Shown here: positions 61,080-64,000 of the stretch, piece after piece
Position numbering within the stretch: position 1 is the stretch's first letter
Layout of the letters: each line of letters starts with the position of its first letter
NCBI RefSeq assembly: GCF_018614915.1
Contig: NZ_JAGGNU010000005.1
Location: forward strand, 62,001-126,000
Length of the DNA: 64,000 bases
Source: Variovorax paradoxus
GTDB taxonomy: Bacteria; Pseudomonadota; Gammaproteobacteria; Burkholderiales; Burkholderiaceae_C
Reading direction: 5' to 3'
Notes under the pieces: model-generated
Database searches by the model: none
The model's input: the letters and a program-made list of their open reading frames with translations, nothing else
Told to the model about the DNA's origin: nothing
Made by a program: the position numbers and the translations under genes

Positions 61080-61898
61080 ATGCTCATCAAAATCGGCTTC
61101 GACATCGAACTGGGTGTCACGGCGCCCACGGCGCTGATCTACATGCTGCAGGTGCATCCCTCGCGTGCCATCGACGTCGTGGACGGCGAGCACCTCACGA
61201 TCAGTCCGCCGCTCCACACGGACCATTACCGCGACGCCTTCGACAACCATTGCGCGCGCGTGCAGGTGCCGGCGGGCGTCGGCAGCGTGCGCCTGCGCAA
61301 CGAGGCCACCGTCTTCGACACCGGCTGGGCCGATCCGGTCGACCTGGGCGCCGTCGAGCGCATGCCGGGCGACCTGCCGGTGGAAACGCTTCCCTTCCTG
61401 CTGCCCAGCCGCTACTGCGAGGTCGACAGCGAACTGCTCCAGTTCGCCTGGGACACCTTCGGGCAGGTGCCCAAGGGCTGGCCGCTCGTGCAGGCGATCT
61501 GCGACTACGTGCACCAGCACCTGCGCTTCGACTACCAGCGCGCGCGCGCCACCCGCACCGCGCTGGAAGCTTGGCGCGAGCGCGTCGGCGTGTGCCGCGA
61601 CTTCACCCACCTGGCGATCACGCTGTGCCGCTGCATGAACATCCCGGCGCGCTACGTCACCGGCTATCTCGGCGACATCGGGATTCCGCCGGTGCCCTAT
61701 CCGATGGATTTCAGCGCCTGGTTCGAGGTCTACCTCGGCGAGCGCTGGCACATCTTCGATGCGCGCCACAACACGCCGCGCATCGGCCGCATCATGATCG
61801 CGCGCGGCCGCGACGCGGCCGACGTGCCGATCACCATGGTGTTCGGCGCCAACACGCTGCAGCGCTTCGAAGTGACGACAGATGAGCTGGCTGGCTGA
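61080..61898 (+). CDS. Transglutaminase-like cysteine protease-fold protein
   Basis: A 272-residue protein with an N-terminal beta domain (1-100) and a transglutaminase-like core. C172 in RVGVCRDFTHLAI is the expected nucleophile and D227 in IFDARHN the expected Asp. The position that is His in classical members (HAW) is Ser here (DFSAWFEVY, S212). Some bacterial subfamilies of this shape seem to lack that His, so the protein may be inactive or use another residue. There is no signal peptide. It stands alone, convergent with ligD. Confidence 0.82.
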   Translation: MLIKIGFDIELGVTAPTALIYMLQVHPSRAIDVVDGEHLTISPPLHTDHYRDAFDNHCARVQVPAGVGSVRLRNEATVFDTGWADPVDLGAVERMPGDLPVETLPFLLPSRYCEVDSELLQFAWDTFGQVPKGWPLVQAICDYVHQHLRFDYQRARATRTALEAWRERVGVCRDFTHLAITLCRCMNIPARYVTGYLGDIGIPPVPYPMDFSAWFEVYLGERWHIFDARHNTPRIGRIMIARGRDAADVPITMVFGANTLQRFEVTTDELAG

Positions 61899-61901
61899 AG
61901 C

Positions 61902-64000
61902 TCAATCGGCCGGCGGCTCGTAGCCCAGCGTCTTCATCGCCGTCGCCAGGCCCTTGCGGCTCTTCTCCATCGCGGCCCAGGGCTCGTTGCCGATGGCGAT
62001 GCGCTCGCCGATGTTCCGCACCTGCCATTGCGAGGCGCTCTGCAGCCCGGCCAGCTCGTCCCATTCGAGCGGCACCGAAACACCCAGCCCCGGACGCGAA
62101 CGCGCCGACCAGGCGCTGACCGTGGTGGCGCCGAAGCCGTTGCGCAGGTAGTCGACGAAGATCTTGCCGACCCGGTTGCGCGGCCCGCTCTTGGCGACGA
62201 AGCGTTCGGGAATTGTCTGGGCCAGGTGCTGCACCACCGCCTGCGAGAAGCCCTTGACCGCGTCCCAGCCGTAGTTGCGCCGGAGCGGCACCACCACGTG
62301 CAGGCCCTTGCCGCCGCTGGTCTTCAGGAAGGCCGGCAGGCCGAGCTCGTCGAGCAGCGTGCGCACCAGCATCGCGGCGTCCAGCATCTTTTCCCATGCC
62401 ACGCCCTCGCCCGGGTCCAGGTCGAAGGTCATGCGGTCCGGCTTGTCGATGGCGTTCGAGGTGGCGTTCCAGGTATGCAGCTCGATGACGTTCATCTGCG
62501 CCGCAGAGAGCACGCCGCGCGCGCTGTCGATCTGCAGCAGCGGGTCGTGGTCGGGATCGAGCTCCGGCGGCAGCAGCCGGACGCCGGCCAGCTCGTTCTG
62601 GTTCGCATGCTTCTGGAAGAACAGCTCGCCGCCCACGCCTTCGGGGGCGCGCACCAGCGCCACCGGCCGGCTCTTCAGGTGCGGCAGCAAGAGCGCCGAC
62701 ACCTGGTCGTAGAAGGCGACCAGCTCGCCCTTGGTGATGCCGCTCTTCTTGTCGATCACGCGCTCGGCATGGGTGATGCGCAGGTCCATGGTACGGGTCG
62801 CTCCTTTGCTGCTGCTGTTGCCGTTGCCGCTGCGCGCGGCCGCCGGCCCGGGCGGCGCCTGCGCCGTCTCGCGGCGGATCTCGGTGGCCGGCTTGTCGCT
62901 GCGCAGGCCCTGGAAGACCGAGTGGCGGATGCGGTGGTCGCGCGTCCATTCGCCGAACGCGACCTCGGCCACCAGCTTCGGCCTGACCCATTGGGCCTTG
63001 ACGCCGGCGGGCCGCTGGTCGAACGGGCAGTTCTCGATCGCCAGCTTGTCGAGCCTGGACTTGATGTCCGCCAGGCGATCGGCATCGAAGCCGGTGCCGA
63101 CATTGCCGCAGTACCGCAGCGCCCCCCGGTCGTCGTACACGCCGAGCAGCAGCGAACCGAAGCCGGCGCGCGCGCCCTTGGGCGCCGTGTAGCCGCCGAT
63201 CACGAACTCCTGCCGCTGCTGGCTCTTGAGCTTGATCCAGGTCGGGGACCGGCGCGAGACGTAGCCCGAACCCTTCAGCTTGCCGATGATCCCCTCGAAG
63301 CCGCGCTGCGCCGAAGTGGCCAGGAGCTCGCGCGGCGCCACCTCGAAGGCCTCGGAAAGCCGCAGCGCGGGCGGCGGCTTCCGGCCCAGCAGCTTCGCCA
63401 GCCGCGCGCGCCGTTCCTCCACCGGCAGCTGGCGCAGGTCGAGGCCGTCGAGAAAAGGCGCATCGAAGAGCCAGTAGACGATCGAGGCGGTGGCGTTGCG
63501 GTCGAAGGCGTTCTGCAGCGCCTGGAAGTCGGGCGCGCCGCTCTCGCCTTCGACCACGATCTCGCCGTCGAGCCAGGCCGAGCGCGTGGGGAGCCCGGCG
63601 AGCGATTTCACGAGGCCGGGCAGCCTCGCGCTCCAGTCGTGGCCGTTGCGCGTGATGCATTGCACCTTGTCGCCGTCGATGCGCGCCAGCAGGCGATAGC
63701 CGTCGAACTTGAGCTCGTAGAGCCAGTCGCCGGGCGCAGCGGGCGGCGTTGCGACCAGCGTGGCGAGCTGAGGTTGCAGGCTGCGGGGCAACACGGCCTC
63801 GGGCGCGTCCTTCTCTTCTTTCTTCTCTTCCTCCTTCTCTTCCTTCTCCTTCGCGGCGGGGTGCGGCGGCATCGGGTCGTCGTCGACGCCGCGGCCGCTG
63901 ATCACGCTGTCGGGCAGCGCCTCCACCACGTCGAAGTCGGCCAGGGGGCGCGCCTCCTCGTCATCCTCCTTGATCAGCAGCCAGGGCTCCTGCTTCTCGC
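61902..64000 (-). CDS. ligD: DNA ligase D (LigD), partial; N-terminus outside window
   Basis: The bacterial NHEJ ligase in the order phosphoesterase - ligase - polymerase. The window end cuts the phosphoesterase domain: only its last residues (EKQEPWLLIKED) are seen. A Lys/Glu-rich linker follows. The ligase domain has the nucleotidyl Lys in ELKFDGYRLLARIDG, DGEIVVEG, FEGIIGKLKGSGY and WIKLKS. The C-terminal polymerase/primase domain has FDLDPGEG and SGGKGLHVVVPL. The partner Ku gene is not in the window and may lie just beyond the end. It is convergent with the transglutaminase-like gene, three bases apart. Confidence 0.93.
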   Translation of the reverse strand, partial: EKQEPWLLIKEDDEEARPLADFDVVEALPDSVISGRGVDDDPMPPHPAAKEKEEKEEEKKEEKDAPEAVLPRSLQPQLATLVATPPAAPGDWLYELKFDGYRLLARIDGDKVQCITRNGHDWSARLPGLVKSLAGLPTRSAWLDGEIVVEGESGAPDFQALQNAFDRNATASIVYWLFDAPFLDGLDLRQLPVEERRARLAKLLGRKPPPALRLSEAFEVAPRELLATSAQRGFEGIIGKLKGSGYVSRRSPTWIKLKSQQRQEFVIGGYTAPKGARAGFGSLLLGVYDDRGALRYCGNVGTGFDADRLADIKSRLDKLAIENCPFDQRPAGVKAQWVRPKLVAEVAFGEWTRDHRIRHSVFQGLRSDKPATEIRRETAQAPPGPAAARSGNGNSSSKGATRTMDLRITHAERVIDKKSGITKGELVAFYDQVSALLLPHLKSRPVALVRAPEGVGGELFFQKHANQNELAGVRLLPPELDPDHDPLLQIDSARGVLSAAQMNVIELHTWNATSNAIDKPDRMTFDLDPGEGVAWEKMLDAAMLVRTLLDELGLPAFLKTSGGKGLHVVVPLRRNYGWDAVKGFSQAVVQHLAQTIPERFVAKSGPRNRVGKIFVDYLRNGFGATTVSAWSARSRPGLGVSVPLEWDELAGLQSASQWQVRNIGERIAIGNEPWAAMEKSRKGLATAMKTLGYEPPAD

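Noticed and set aside
63789..63890. Repeat of TTCTCT/CTTCTT units considered as a possible regulatory or CRISPR-like repeat.
   Set aside because: It lies inside ligD and encodes the Lys/Glu-rich linker between domains; there are no spacers.
1..64000. Search by eye for tRNA, rRNA, CRISPR arrays, integrases and transposases.
   Set aside because: No cloverleaf, rRNA segment, regular spacer-repeat pattern, integrase or transposase was seen; a covariance-model scan would be needed to exclude small RNAs.

Overview
The window is a contiguous stretch of very GC-rich, densely coded chromosome from a betaproteobacterium of the order Burkholderiales, most likely Variovorax or a close Comamonadaceae relative. 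This rests on gene content and style: three orphan Bug/TctC-type solute receptors, a kdpFABC-DE cluster, Liv-type ABC transporters with CoA ligases, LacI-controlled sugar-acid genes and typical intergenic repeats. It is inference, not a database match. I saw no rRNA, tRNA, CRISPR array, prophage or insertion sequence. No gap between genes exceeds 300 bases.

Layout. 1-1374: a QseBC/TctDE-type two-component pair, with the kinase cut by the window start. 1432-3151: an RluF-like pseudouridine synthase and an EamA exporter. 3114-11273: the minus-strand potassium operon, read as a 34-residue ORF, kdpF, kdpA, kdpB, kdpC, kdpD, kdpE, with a KdpE-like direct repeat upstream. 11528-14364: a small hypothetical gene, an orphan Bug receptor, an SDR and a degenerate SRAP-fold gene. 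14369-23547: a Crp/Fnr regulator divergent from a large operon (AMP ligase, Liv-type ABC transporter with its receptor, PaaK-like ligase) that looks like a carboxylate uptake-and-activation unit. 23569-26611: a PfpI/DJ-1 protein, a CodA-like amidohydrolase, DUF4242 and DUF2383 proteins.

26796-36128: a catabolic island. A divergent promoter region with AT-rich inverted repeats separates a minus-strand operon (receptor, two permeases, tiny membrane protein, two ATPases, dhaL, dhaK) from a LacI regulator plus a second dhaK. The transporter resembles the rhizobial GlpSTPQ(U)V layout, and the kinases imply a dihydroxyacetone-like or erythrulose-like intermediate. 36156-41471: a LacI regulator controls a glucarate unit (Bug receptor, GudD, GarL-like aldolase, GarR). 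43347-48047: a closely related LacI paralogue controls a second sugar-acid unit (IlvD/Edd dehydratase, Bug receptor, RraA-like protein). The operators of the two paralogues are related but distinguishable.

41583-43211 holds two small unknown genes and an HtrA-like protease. 48044-50206: a cytochrome P450 and a GNAT acetyltransferase. 50425-58326: a metallophosphoesterase translationally coupled to a 1273-residue GMC oxidoreductase/hydrolase fusion with a Cys in the lipase box, facing a winged-helix STAND regulator. 58464-64000: a KatE-type catalase, a 48-residue membrane protein, a transglutaminase-like protein and the ligase and polymerase part of LigD, which runs off the window end.
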